A stretch of 64,000 nucleotides of DNA, from the NCBI GenBank assembly GCA_028689495.1, contig JAQTWB010000001.1, positions 62,001 to 126,000 on the forward strand, given 5' to 3'. The notes under the pieces were generated by a model. The model searched no databases and had not been told where the DNA came from. It saw only the letters and a program-made list of their open reading frames with translations. The first letter of the stretch is position 1; every line of letters starts with the position of its first letter. Below, piece by piece: positions 38,691-48,413 of this stretch. Both the position numbers and the translations under genes were made by a program. The stretch comes from a bacterium. Lineage in GTDB: Bacteria > Bdellovibrionota_C > UBA2361 > SZUA-149 > JAQTWB01.

Positions 38691-39535
38691 GCCTGCCTCA
38701 GAAACGTCAGGCGGTGAACGATATATTAAACAGGCACGCAGTAGGTAAACGGCGTGCCTGCAAAATTATCGGCATAAACCGCTCAACTGAGAGCAGGCGT
38801 TCGAGCAGAGCGGCAGTTTTGCAGGCAGTGGTGGGGAAAATAGTCGAGCTGTCAGAACGGTATCCTCGCTGGGGATATCGCAAAATATACGATCGCTTGA
38901 AGACAGATGGCACTTGCATTGCCCGCGAGACCGTCCGTCTGCTGCGCAAGCAGGAAGGCCTTCAGGTAGAAAAAAAACAGCGGAGAAAACGCCATTTGGA
39001 AGCAACATCACAGCGCGAGCTTGAGGCATGTTACCCGAATTATGTCTGGAGCTATGATTTTGTCGAGGACGCGACAGCAGATGGCAGACGCTTGCGATTT
39101 CTCAATGTGGTGGATGAGCATACTCGGGAATGTCTTGCAATCAGCTGTTCCAGGACTCAGAACTGGCAGAAAGTGAAGCAGGTGCTGCAGAGGCTTGTCG
39201 GGTTTCACGGCGTGCTGGACTTTCTCAGGTCAGATAATGGTTCTGAATTTATCGCGAAGAAGCTGAAAGAATGGTTGAAGGAGATGAAGGTGCAGACGGC
39301 ATATATCGAGCCTGGGAGTCCGTGGCAGAATCCGTATGTTGAAAGCTTCAATTCAGTCTTTCGAGATGGGTGTCTTAATCGTTGGCTGTTCTTTTCGCCG
39401 AGAGAGGCCCAGAGCATCGCTGATACGTGGAGGAATGAATACAATCTGGAACGGCCGCATGGCTCACTTGGAGGAAGTACGCCGGCCGCCTTTGCTCATG
39501 GCTACGCCATGAGCAAGCATGCAGAGGTCGCTTGA
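38684..39535 (+). CDS. IS3-family transposase OrfB (DDE, rve domain), expressed by -1 frameshift
   Basis: 283 aa; DFLRSDNGSEFIAKKL...PGSPWQNPYVESFNSVFRDGCL; overlaps orfA in the -1 frame after A AAA AAG (38678-38684). Confidence 0.94.
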   Translation: MVSLPQKRQAVNDILNRHAVGKRRACKIIGINRSTESRRSSRAAVLQAVVGKIVELSERYPRWGYRKIYDRLKTDGTCIARETVRLLRKQEGLQVEKKQRRKRHLEATSQRELEACYPNYVWSYDFVEDATADGRRLRFLNVVDEHTRECLAISCSRTQNWQKVKQVLQRLVGFHGVLDFLRSDNGSEFIAKKLKEWLKEMKVQTAYIEPGSPWQNPYVESFNSVFRDGCLNRWLFFSPREAQSIADTWRNEYNLERPHGSLGGSTPAAFAHGYAMSKHAEVA

Positions 39536-39698
39536 GAAGTTGTTACGAATTATGAAAAACAGCTCTGCCCCTAACATTGAACTTGGTCTCAACATTTTGG
39601 GCTTGCCACCGGAGAGTCTTCAATCGGGAACACTTAAATATGCTCGACTCTCTACCCAGCCCTTGCCTCAGACTTGACAACCTACGACTATGTTCGGG

Positions 39699-40403
39699 TT
39701 AACCTTTTTTGTTGGTATTGTCACCCAGGGCGACGATACGTGTTCCGCCGGCATAGTCTTCAGTTCGATAGGAATCCGTAGATCGGATTTTCTCCAGTGT
39801 TTGACGCATTTGGTTGGCGATGGAGCTAATATTTTCAATAATTTCAGTTCCCTTACCGTGTTCAGGACGTGATGAACGCAACATGTCTATTTGCAGCAGA
39901 AGAGCGGTAAGTGGTTGTCCTAGTTCATGGGCGGTTGCTCCGGCGAGCTCGGCGAGCAAGAGGTTTTTTTCCGCCGAGGCGAGTTTTTCTCTGGTATCGG
40001 CAAGTTCCGAAATAAGGTCGGATGTGCGAAGAAGGGCATGCACACGGGCTTCGAGCTCGGCCAGGGAGAATGGTTTGGTAATATAATCATCTGCACCAAT
40101 TTCGAGGCCGGAGACAATCTGGTTGATATCTTTTTCACAGGTCAGGAAAATTACAGGTGAGAACCTTTTCCCGGATTGTTTCTTGAGGTGTGTGCAGACT
40201 TCAATTCCGTTTATTCCGGGCATCTGGATGTCGAGTATCGACAAATCAGGGGTCATCGTTTCGAGGACGGCAAGCGCTTCATTGCCGTCTGCGGCAAATG
40301 TCAGCTTCCAACCCCGTCCGTCCAGAGCAAGTGCGACAAGTTCGCGTGCGACTGGATCGTCATCAGCAACAAGTATTTGGTAGGTCGATTTGAGTCTTGG
40401 CAT
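39699..40403 (-). CDS. response regulator receiver domain fused to HisKA-like dimerisation domain, no HATPase
   Basis: 234 aa; REC domain LVADDDPVAREL...LDIQMPGINGIEV...TKPFSLAEL; H-box AGATAHELGQPLTALLL; ends without N/G boxes. Confidence 0.88.
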   Translation of the reverse strand: MPRLKSTYQILVADDDPVARELVALALDGRGWKLTFAADGNEALAVLETMTPDLSILDIQMPGINGIEVCTHLKKQSGKRFSPVIFLTCEKDINQIVSGLEIGADDYITKPFSLAELEARVHALLRTSDLISELADTREKLASAEKNLLLAELAGATAHELGQPLTALLLQIDMLRSSRPEHGKGTEIIENISSIANQMRQTLEKIRSTDSYRTEDYAGGTRIVALGDNTNKKG

Positions 40404-40417
40404 AGCGTTTCCTCAAG

Positions 40418-41107
40418 CTAGTCTGACTGATGGATGACCAGACCATTGTTGCAGTTATCGAATGCCGGTGGTTGCGAAAGGCATTTCCTCAGCAGAGTAG
40501 AGAAATCATCTCTGGGGATATTCCTTGCGCCGATAGAAGCGAAAAACGGGGTCATTACCTGACAGTCGATCCATGTATGGTTTCGGCATTTGAGGAAATT
40601 GACTAAAGCCCATAATGCGACACGGGACGCTCCTGGGCACAGATAAAACATTGACTCTCCAGAGACCATCGCTCCGATAGTTACGCCGTAAAAGCCGCCG
40701 GCAAGGTTCCCGTCGATCCATGTTTCCACACTGTAGCACAACCCATGGGCGGCAAGGGTGTTGTAATTTTCAATAATTTCGCTTGTAATCCAGGTTCCTG
40801 TTTGCCCGGGGCGATTATTGCTGGTTGCGCATTGCCTGATGACTTCCTCTGTGCAGCGATTGAGGGTTACGGTCCAGGGATGCGCTTTCAGCGTGCGTTT
40901 GAAGGAACGGTTGATTTTTAATTCGCTGAGGAAAAGTAGAGCTCTTTCGTTTGGAGCAAACCACGGGACAGGCGCGCCTTCAGCCAGAGGCCAGGGGAAT
41001 ATGCCGTTATTGTAGGCATCCACCAGTAGGGGGGTGGAGATTTTTTCACTGAAGGCCAGTAGCCCATCGTCATCAGTCTCGGAGACTTGGGGGAAATACC
41101 GACTCAT
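40418..41107 (-). CDS. aat: leucyl/phenylalanyl-tRNA--protein transferase
   Basis: 229 aa; YNNGIFPWPLAEGAPVPWFAPNERALL, GLCYSVETWIDGNLAGGFYGVTIGAMVSGESMF. Confidence 0.95.
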   Translation of the reverse strand: MSRYFPQVSETDDDGLLAFSEKISTPLLVDAYNNGIFPWPLAEGAPVPWFAPNERALLFLSELKINRSFKRTLKAHPWTVTLNRCTEEVIRQCATSNNRPGQTGTWITSEIIENYNTLAAHGLCYSVETWIDGNLAGGFYGVTIGAMVSGESMFYLCPGASRVALWALVNFLKCRNHTWIDCQVMTPFFASIGARNIPRDDFSTLLRKCLSQPPAFDNCNNGLVIHQSD

Positions 41108-41111
41108 CTTG

Positions 41112-41750
41112 TTAAAACAGACTCGTTGTTTTCAGAAGCAGAAGCTGGGCTAGGCCTACGGCAAAGCCTAGGATTCCTCCGAGGTATTCAATTGTTTTCA
41201 GTTCATGACGGGCGATGCGCATCACTACTGCCTCTAAATGGTCCGTATCGAAGGCTTGAATTTTTTTTTCTACCAACTCACGGAAGTCGAGGTGCTCTTC
41301 CATCCGTCCTAGGAATTGCTCAATAAAATCAGGGACCGCCGATGTGATCTGGTCGACGAATAGCGAACGAATCATATTTGCCGCTTCCCCTTGAAGAAAG
41401 ACAGCGACGATTGGATTCTGACCAAGTTTTTCACGGATTACCCGCTCAACCTGTTTTTCAATACCATGAGCGATTTCGCGCTGGAATTCAGGACGGCTGA
41501 GAGCCTGCTGGATATCAGAGTGGGATATGAGCTCCTTCTCCACCGTTTCAGCGATGTTACTGGCAATTTCAGCTTTGCGCTTCGGGATTAGACCAACAAT
41601 TTCCAGGCCGAAGAAACGGATCGGGTTTTTCGGGTGGAAAAGCATCTGCACGGCGATGTAGTTGGTCCCCCAGCCGATGAGCCCTGAAACCAGTGGAACG
41701 GCAATGAAGAGCAGGACTTTTTCGTCGATGAGGTTTAGGTAGTCATGCAT
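41112..41750 (-). CDS. DUF445 family membrane protein
   Basis: 212 aa; VSGLIGWGTNYIAVQMLFHPKNPI...LGLIPKRKAEIA, IEYLGGILGFAVGLAQ. Confidence 0.88.
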   Translation of the reverse strand: MHDYLNLIDEKVLLFIAVPLVSGLIGWGTNYIAVQMLFHPKNPIRFFGLEIVGLIPKRKAEIASNIAETVEKELISHSDIQQALSRPEFQREIAHGIEKQVERVIREKLGQNPIVAVFLQGEAANMIRSLFVDQITSAVPDFIEQFLGRMEEHLDFRELVEKKIQAFDTDHLEAVVMRIARHELKTIEYLGGILGFAVGLAQLLLLKTTSLF

Positions 41751-42025
41751 TTGGAATTGTTCCTGAAAATATATTTGGTGGGCCGTCCACCTCTAGAGAG
41801 CCGACCCTTGGAGACTTGCGGCGTTAATGTATTGAGCAGGCGCAAAGTCAATCTGGCCTTACTATGCATTTATTGCAGGGTTGTTAGGTAACCCGGTTCT
41901 ATTTCTACGACCAAGTAGTGTCCGATGTCAGCAATTTTTGTCAAGGAATGACGACGGAGTTTGTAAGAGGCTAATTTTGCCCATGATGTTGCCATAAACC
42001 GGACTCGATTCAGGGTGCGAATTGC

Positions 42026-42042
42026 TGGCATGTGGTTTGCAT
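42026..42042 (+). promoter_or_regulatory. sigma-54 (RpoN) promoter
   Basis: TGGCATG-TGGT-TTGCAT, GG and GC separated by 10 nt, 44 nt upstream of the pilin-cluster start. Confidence 0.75.
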
Positions 42043-42085
42043 GTAGAAAGATGCGAAAATCATTCAGTTACTGGTGGAGTGCCTT

Positions 42086-42541
42086 ATGAGTCAGACAACA
42101 GGACGAAAAACCGAGTCGGGTTTTACGATGGTAGAGCTGGCAGTCGTGTTGGGTTTGGGTGCTATTCTCATGGGGGCCGGAGTCAGTAATTTGCATTCAC
42201 TTTCAAATACTCTGGAGAATTCAGCTTCGCAGGTTGCCAGTCATTTTAAGCTTGTTCGGGCCAAGGCGGTTTCCAATACCTCAGCATACATTGTTCGTCC
42301 TGCTTCGGCCTTTCGGATTGAGGTGTTGGAGGCGGACAATTGCAGTGACGCAGCGCCCGTAAAGGATGAAGCAATGACGCTCAATTTGCCAAATGGTGCT
42401 GTGATTACCGACACAGCCTGGGAGGTCTGCTTTAATTCTCGTGGACTGCCGGATCGTAGTCTGGCGATCAGTCTACTTGATAATGATTTGCAGACTCGAG
42501 ACGTTGAGATTTTTCTCGGTGGGGCAATCCGCAAATTATGA
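42086..42541 (+). CDS. type IV minor pilin, FimT/GspH-like
   Basis: Start ATG at 42086 with GGTGGAG upstream; SGFTMVELAVVLGLGAILMGAG. Confidence 0.85.
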   Translation: MSQTTGRKTESGFTMVELAVVLGLGAILMGAGVSNLHSLSNTLENSASQVASHFKLVRAKAVSNTSAYIVRPASAFRIEVLEADNCSDAAPVKDEAMTLNLPNGAVITDTAWEVCFNSRGLPDRSLAISLLDNDLQTRDVEIFLGGAIRKL

Positions 42542-42948
42542 ATTACCCTAAGGAATTGATCAAAGGAACGGTGGGGGAGAAAGGCTTCACATTACTTGAG
42601 GTGCTCTCGGCAATTTGTTTGTTGGGGTTGCTGATGGCTGTGATGGCTCCGGCATTCGTCTCCCAGATGCGTTTTAATACTGAGAGTCAGTATCGCACTG
42701 AGGCGATTGCCGCCGCTCAGCAGGTTTTAGATGGATATCGAAGACAAGATCCGGTCACTTTACCGGCTAATGGCACTCTGGCTCCTGTTGAAATAGAAAT
42801 GGGGGCACGCAGATATCTGGTGACGACGACATTCTGTGCGGAGGCAGCATATTGCCCGACTAACAACACTCGCCAAATCACTGTGCAGGTAACCAGGGGA
42901 GGGAGACAGTATTATGAAGTTTCAACTGTCTATACAAGGCTTCGTTGA
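42538..42948 (+). CDS. type IV minor pilin, PilV/GspI-like
   Basis: 136 aa; KGFTLLEVLSAICLLGLLMAV; overlaps the previous stop. Confidence 0.8.
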   Translation: MNYPKELIKGTVGEKGFTLLEVLSAICLLGLLMAVMAPAFVSQMRFNTESQYRTEAIAAAQQVLDGYRRQDPVTLPANGTLAPVEIEMGARRYLVTTTFCAEAAYCPTNNTRQITVQVTRGGRQYYEVSTVYTRLR

Positions 42949-43837
42949 TATGAGGCAAAGCTCCTTTGAAGGTGGCATGACGATCATCGAGGTGATGGTT
43001 TCGGCGACTCTGAGCCTGCTATTGGTGTCGTTGGTTATGTCGGGGGCAATTACCAATCGCGATACACAGCAGTATGATTTGGCAAGAACAAGGCTTAATC
43101 AAAACTTGCGCGGCGCATTAAATATTGTTGCGACAAATATTCGCGAAGCTGGAGAGAATCTTCCCGGAACGGTACCCGCTGTTGAGATAGTGGACGGTGG
43201 CGCTAATCCTGATGAGCTTATACTGCGTCGCAATTTGGTGGACTCGGTTCTCAAGCTGTGTCAGCCGGTGGCGGCCGGCTCAACGGATCCGCTGATTTTT
43301 GGTATGGCTGGGACCGTTGCCGGTTGTATTTATAGTGATCAGTTGGGCAATCTGGACGCTTGGAGGAATCATCGGGTTGCTGAAGGCGGGCAAGTGCGAG
43401 CTTATCTTTATGATGCCGCGACCCAGACAGGCGAGTTTTTCACATACACCGGAGAAGTCGATTCGGGGAGTGAGCTTAATATCCAGCGCGATGCGGCCGG
43501 ATGGCAGAATTCTTATGACGTGGGTGTAACAGCAGCTTATATAATTGAAGAGTATCGTTTTCGTCTTTTTGAGGAAGTTGCTGGAGACAACTATTTGCAG
43601 CTGATCGTCGGCCAGGATGAGGCTAATCCATTAAATGTGGCATTTTCGCTTTCGGAATTTTCTGTTTCCGCACGGATGAATGATGGCACGACAAAGACGA
43701 CTCTCGCTCCAGGCGATGAGTGGACTGATATTGATTATGTGGATGTGCGAATTTCGGGTAGTGCCAGCTACAAGGAGCAGGAGGTGAGCACCACACTTTC
43801 GGGTCAGTATTATCCAAGGAACATACTTTCAAATTAG
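42914..43837 (+). CDS. type IV minor pilin, PilW-like
   Basis: 307 aa; GGMTIIEVMVSATLSLLLVSLVMSG; PilW-like spacing. Confidence 0.8.
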   Translation: MKFQLSIQGFVDMRQSSFEGGMTIIEVMVSATLSLLLVSLVMSGAITNRDTQQYDLARTRLNQNLRGALNIVATNIREAGENLPGTVPAVEIVDGGANPDELILRRNLVDSVLKLCQPVAAGSTDPLIFGMAGTVAGCIYSDQLGNLDAWRNHRVAEGGQVRAYLYDAATQTGEFFTYTGEVDSGSELNIQRDAAGWQNSYDVGVTAAYIIEEYRFRLFEEVAGDNYLQLIVGQDEANPLNVAFSLSEFSVSARMNDGTTKTTLAPGDEWTDIDYVDVRISGSASYKEQEVSTTLSGQYYPRNILSN

Positions 43838-43876
43838 GTCTGCCTGTTGAATATAGTATAAAAAGCGAGGTGTGCG

Positions 43877-45682
43877 ATGAGAACCAATCAAGAACAAATG
43901 CGCGGCTTTGCTTTGATAACCGTGATGTTTATCGTCACGGTTTTTGCCAGTCTTATGGGGGCTTATTTTGTGATATCGCGTATTGAGTTGAGCACCACGC
44001 GAGCAGAACGTAATAGTGTTAGTGGTTTTTATGCGGCGGAAGGCGGGCTTAATTTGCGAGCGGAGCAGATCAGGCAAACTTTTGTTGGTTATAATCGTCC
44101 CGAAGGGACTACACCAAATCTGTTAAGCCCCTGTCAAGATTCTAACCAAGGGGATGGAGATTTTGCCTGTCAGTCTTTTGCATTTGGGTCGCATCAGGCT
44201 GAGACTTTTGTGATTGAAGATCCGACCAATCCGGTGATCTTGACAATCCCACCAGGCGAGCGATATCAGAACCTCAACGCACAGGAGTATCGTTATACGG
44301 TGCGTTCCACAGCAACAGGCCCTGAGGGTGGAAATGAGGCAATTCTTGAACTTCGTTTCAAGAGTAGACTAGTCCCCTTGTTTCAGTTTGTTGCTTTTTA
44401 CAACAAGGACCTTGAGATCCTGCCAGGACCGACAATGAATCTTGCCGGTCCGATTCACACTAACGGTGACTTGTATCTTGATACTGGAGCAACTCTCAAT
44501 ATTGGTGGGCAGATTACTACTGCCGGTAGTCTTTATCGGGGACGTAAGAACGATGCCAGTTGTCTAAACAACCCGGTGAAAGTGATTGATCCATTGGTTT
44601 ATAAGAATTTGCCTGCCTGTAGTGGACGCACATTGATTTCTGAGGCCAGTGTTGCTCCTTGGAACGGAATGATTCAGACGAATGTAGACACTGTCACCGT
44701 TCCCGAACCGGAAATGCTCGATCCTACACCGGGGGAGATTTACTGGGATAAAGCAGATTTGCGACTCGTGCTGGCACTAAACTCTTCCAATAATCCTGAC
44801 ACATCCAAATCACTGACAGGAGTGGAGGTCCGTAAAAGTGATGATTCAGCTGATCTCACTTTGACTGCTGCGATGGACAGCTGTAGCGGTAGCATTGGTG
44901 GGCGAGTAGCGAATGCAGTTACGACTTTCTACAATAATCGTGAGAGCAAAAACATCAAGATGCTTGATGTTGATATGCTCGCTTTACTTAACTGCATTGA
45001 CAATCAAGATTTGTTCGGAGTTGGTAAGGATCTTAACGATAGTTCAGAAGGCGGTATAGTTTTCCATTTTACAGTCAAGGGGCCAAATTCATCTGCTGCG
45101 GCAAACAACTATGGTGTGCGTATTCGGAATGCGACAAAATTACAATCAACTAATTCCGGAGCTCCGACAGTAAGAGGTATGACTGTTGTCAGCGATCAGG
45201 CGATCTATACCTGGGGTAACTACAATTCTACCCAGAAGATACCGGCTGCGATTATGGGAGATGTCTATAATGCATTGTCTACTGCCTGGAATGATGCCAA
45301 CGATACACTCGGTGTCAATAGTCGGGTGGCCGCCAACACGACTGTTTATGCAGCGATTCTTGCTGGGACCGATACTACTGGAGGAGTGGAAGGCAGTGGT
45401 GGACAGGGTGGAGCGTATAATGGAGGACTTGAGAACTATCCGCGCTTTCACGAAAACTGGTCAGGAAAAACATTCACCTATCTGGGTTCTTTTGTTAGCT
45501 TGAATAATCCCCGACATCAGAGTGGTGCTTGGATTTACGGATCGCCGCAGTATACAGCACCTAATCGAAACTGGGGGTACGATACTGATTTTAATGACGC
45601 GGCAAAATTGCCACCATTGACACCGCGTTTTGTCTATCTGCGGCAGGAGTTGTTTGTCAGAGATTACGATGAAGAGGTTTAA
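43877..45682 (+). CDS. PilX-like pilus assembly protein with long C-terminal region
   Basis: 601 aa; RGFALITVMFIVTVFASLMGAYFVISRIE...ERNSVSGFYAAEGGLNLRAEQI, then AGPIHTNGDLYLDTGATLNIGGQITTAGSLYRG. Confidence 0.78.
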   Translation: MRTNQEQMRGFALITVMFIVTVFASLMGAYFVISRIELSTTRAERNSVSGFYAAEGGLNLRAEQIRQTFVGYNRPEGTTPNLLSPCQDSNQGDGDFACQSFAFGSHQAETFVIEDPTNPVILTIPPGERYQNLNAQEYRYTVRSTATGPEGGNEAILELRFKSRLVPLFQFVAFYNKDLEILPGPTMNLAGPIHTNGDLYLDTGATLNIGGQITTAGSLYRGRKNDASCLNNPVKVIDPLVYKNLPACSGRTLISEASVAPWNGMIQTNVDTVTVPEPEMLDPTPGEIYWDKADLRLVLALNSSNNPDTSKSLTGVEVRKSDDSADLTLTAAMDSCSGSIGGRVANAVTTFYNNRESKNIKMLDVDMLALLNCIDNQDLFGVGKDLNDSSEGGIVFHFTVKGPNSSAAANNYGVRIRNATKLQSTNSGAPTVRGMTVVSDQAIYTWGNYNSTQKIPAAIMGDVYNALSTAWNDANDTLGVNSRVAANTTVYAAILAGTDTTGGVEGSGGQGGAYNGGLENYPRFHENWSGKTFTYLGSFVSLNNPRHQSGAWIYGSPQYTAPNRNWGYDTDFNDAAKLPPLTPRFVYLRQELFVRDYDEEV

Positions 45683-45708
45683 CCTGTGAACTTGGGTGCA
45701 GCTACTGC

Positions 45709-46779
45709 TTAATGAATTCCCAACACTATTGAAAGTGCAATGAGCAGGATGATAATAATCTCCAGTAGTGCCATGCGTCGTTCAGCACGTTCGTGCGAAA
45801 GTTTCTGGTAGATACTTTCCAGTACTTCGAGTTTTCGTCTGATCCCTTGTTCCCAGTCGGTAAGGTGCAGGCGATGGGCCGCAAGTGAGTAGACACCGGC
45901 AAGGTAATGGTCGCCGAGGATTTTCAGTGCATTACGGGCATCTTCAAAGGCAACGGCTGAGTCTACCTGTAGCTGGCCGATGGCATGGAGGCTTGTTTTA
46001 TGGCCTTTTTGTTTGGAGAAGGCGAGGTAAAAGCGGTCAAGAGATCTATCGAGTTGTGAGTCGAGGTAACGCATTTCAAGTAGCCGGACTGTGGCAAATT
46101 CGAGTACGGTCCTGATATCGTCGATCTGTTCGCCAAATAAAATGGCGGCATTCCAGTCAATGATGGCAAGATCTTCCTTGCCATAGGATGTTTTTGTCTC
46201 CAGAGCAGTTATGACTTCTGAGTCGGCAAGGACGGTGCTATCGCCACGGATAATCTGAGCCAGCTTCATGCGATGTGATTCAATGAAACTGCTTAGGCTT
46301 GTTTCATCCAAGTCGGGTCGCAGTTTGTATATCAAATAGTCTTCAACGACGTCTGACAGGGTTGGCTTCATTATCGCGTCGCCGATGAGTTCGGTGACGC
46401 TTTGCACCAGCTCGCGGGAAAAGATTCTAAGGGTATTATTGTCGTAAAGGCTTTCGGCCAGTCCGACAATTTCTTTTAGAGAGCTTTTTAGCGGAATGAA
46501 AAAGGAGACCGAGATCGAGCCAAAATCATAGATGGTCAACTCAGCAGCGCTCGTGGTTCGGTGATCTCCAAGCTGCAGTGGAACGATTGGCAGGATTGAG
46601 CGTAGTGGAGGGGGGTTGTATGCAAACCACTCGGGGAAGCGGCGAAATTGTTCAAAGCGCGGCAGTTCCTCCGATTCTCCAAGCAGCAATTGAGCTCTTT
46701 TAAGGTTGACCAGCTGGCCGATGCTCCAGACAAATACTGCGTGGCATGTGCCATATGATTGATTGATTAACTCTGACAT
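45709..46779 (-). CDS. RMD1/DUF155 family protein
   Basis: 356 aa; ends in ERAERRMALLEIIIILLIALSIVLGIH typical of the DUF155 C-terminal TM. Confidence 0.75.
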   Translation of the reverse strand: MSELINQSYGTCHAVFVWSIGQLVNLKRAQLLLGESEELPRFEQFRRFPEWFAYNPPPLRSILPIVPLQLGDHRTTSAAELTIYDFGSISVSFFIPLKSSLKEIVGLAESLYDNNTLRIFSRELVQSVTELIGDAIMKPTLSDVVEDYLIYKLRPDLDETSLSSFIESHRMKLAQIIRGDSTVLADSEVITALETKTSYGKEDLAIIDWNAAILFGEQIDDIRTVLEFATVRLLEMRYLDSQLDRSLDRFYLAFSKQKGHKTSLHAIGQLQVDSAVAFEDARNALKILGDHYLAGVYSLAAHRLHLTDWEQGIRRKLEVLESIYQKLSHERAERRMALLEIIIILLIALSIVLGIH

Positions 46780-46940
46780 GAATAAAAGCCACTCATTTAG
46801 TATCTATTGGTTGTTCTGACGGAGCGAGTCAGCCAAGTATTTCATCAGAGAGCAGCATACGGGCTGATGGCATCTATGCAAAGCATTTGTTACTATGCCG
46901 GAAATTGGCGAAATGGGGCAGTAAAACGATAGGAGATAGC

Positions 46941-47555
46941 ATGGCAAAAACACCTTCGGCGATGATCCCTTTGGGTTCAATGTTACCCCTTGGTGCTCTA
47001 CCTTTGGTTGAAGGTGCAGATGGTGAAGGTGCAGAAGGGTTTTGCCTTTTCGACATCTGTAGTGGTTCCGACATACGGCTTGCCGAACTTTGCGGTCCGA
47101 AAGCGACAGTCGTCATGTTTATCTGCAATCACTGCCCTTATGTGAAGCACGTGCAGGATGAGTTGCGGCGGCTATCGGATGATTACACGCTCAAGGGTGT
47201 TTCCTTTGTTGCGATAAATTCAAATGATGTGCAGGCATATCCGGATGATTCACCGGAGAAGATGAGGGAGTTTGCTTCGCAGACCGGAATTAGCTTTCCT
47301 TACCTCTATGATGAGTCTCAACAGGTGGCACGCAGTTTTGGTGCAACATGTACGCCAGATTTTTTTGTATATAACGGTGACCAGGAACTTGTTTATCGCG
47401 GACAACTTGATGATTCACGGCCCGGGTCGGATATTGCAGTTGATGGTCGGGATTTACGAGGGGCACTTGATGCATTGATTGCCGGCCGGGCTCAGGTAAG
47501 CGAGCAAAAGCCATCGTTGGGTTGCAACATCAAATGGAAGCCCGAACGTTGTTAA
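46941..47555 (+). CDS. thioredoxin-like (AhpC/TSA-type) protein
   Basis: Start MAKTPSAMIPLG after TAGGAGA; FICNHCPYVKHVQDELRRLSDDY; RSFGATCTPDFFVYNGDQELVYRGQLDDSRPG. Confidence 0.88.
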   Translation: MAKTPSAMIPLGSMLPLGALPLVEGADGEGAEGFCLFDICSGSDIRLAELCGPKATVVMFICNHCPYVKHVQDELRRLSDDYTLKGVSFVAINSNDVQAYPDDSPEKMREFASQTGISFPYLYDESQQVARSFGATCTPDFFVYNGDQELVYRGQLDDSRPGSDIAVDGRDLRGALDALIAGRAQVSEQKPSLGCNIKWKPERC

Positions 47556-47559
47556 TGGA

Positions 47560-48372
47560 TTGAAAATTAAAGTTCCAATGACTGATTTTAAAGAAGAGAC
47601 CGAGGAGAGAAAGGACGGTTTGCCGAAACTGGCTTGTTGTATCGTTATTGATGCACGTTTTTCTTCTCGGCAGGATTTGCTGGAGCGCCTCCGCTCTTTT
47701 CGTATGTTTGATGTCGTCGTTGAGGCGAAGTCATTTGCAGATGGTCTGGCAATGTTAGGTCGTGAAAAAGTAAATGTATGTGTACTGGGCCCTACTGTGT
47801 CTTTGGAAAAAGCTGAGCAGTTTATTATCCAGAGCAAGGAGCAGGGTGGCGTAAGTGAATCGTGTGCTTATCTGGTCATGATGAGTCAGCGCACTGGTGC
47901 CGAGGCCGAAATTCGGCGCCTGGCTCATGGCGTGGTTTTTTCTGCTTCCTCAGCAGAAGAGTTTGAGCATGGGTTGGTTCAGGCTGTGATAAAAGCCGAC
48001 ACTCATGGTTCTTGGGCGCGTTTCCTTAACGGTGAGCGTTTTGGCGGAGAAGAAGTTGGTCGGGTTCTCGGTCATATGGAGAAGGGATTAAGTTCTTTTG
48101 CCAAGGGACTTGTCTCGGAAGTGGATGGGCAGCAGAGCTTTGCCGCTGATGTTGATGCACAGATTGATCGATTCCTGGAAGAAATATTTGGCGATTTTGG
48201 TAGTTCTTCTCGCGTTTTGGATTTTCGCAATCATTTTCGCAGTGCGCTTGTAAGCTGGGTAGGAAATTTACGCAGTTGTGCTCGCGACGTAGCGGATAAT
48301 CGGCTTCGAGCAGATTTGTTGGCCTATCGGCCGCCGGTGGATAAGAAAGTTGCAACAAACGAGAGTGACTAG
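47560..48372 (+). CDS. hypothetical protein with degenerate receiver-like N-terminus
   Basis: 270 aa; CheY-like alternation of strands and helices without a clear phosphoacceptor Asp (VNVCVLGPTV). Confidence 0.5.
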   Translation: MKIKVPMTDFKEETEERKDGLPKLACCIVIDARFSSRQDLLERLRSFRMFDVVVEAKSFADGLAMLGREKVNVCVLGPTVSLEKAEQFIIQSKEQGGVSESCAYLVMMSQRTGAEAEIRRLAHGVVFSASSAEEFEHGLVQAVIKADTHGSWARFLNGERFGGEEVGRVLGHMEKGLSSFAKGLVSEVDGQQSFAADVDAQIDRFLEEIFGDFGSSSRVLDFRNHFRSALVSWVGNLRSCARDVADNRLRADLLAYRPPVDKKVATNESD

Positions 48373-48413
48373 TTCTAGAGTTTAATTATTATTAAGTTGG
48401 GTGTCCAAAGACG

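Larger units (their letters stand above)
38391..39576 (+). mobile_element. IS3-family insertion sequence (orfA/orfB)
   Basis: Imperfect terminal inverted repeats TGTTAGGTTCAGAGC / TGTTAGGGGCAGAGC beginning TG and ending CA, enclosing orfA and orfB. Confidence 0.85.
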
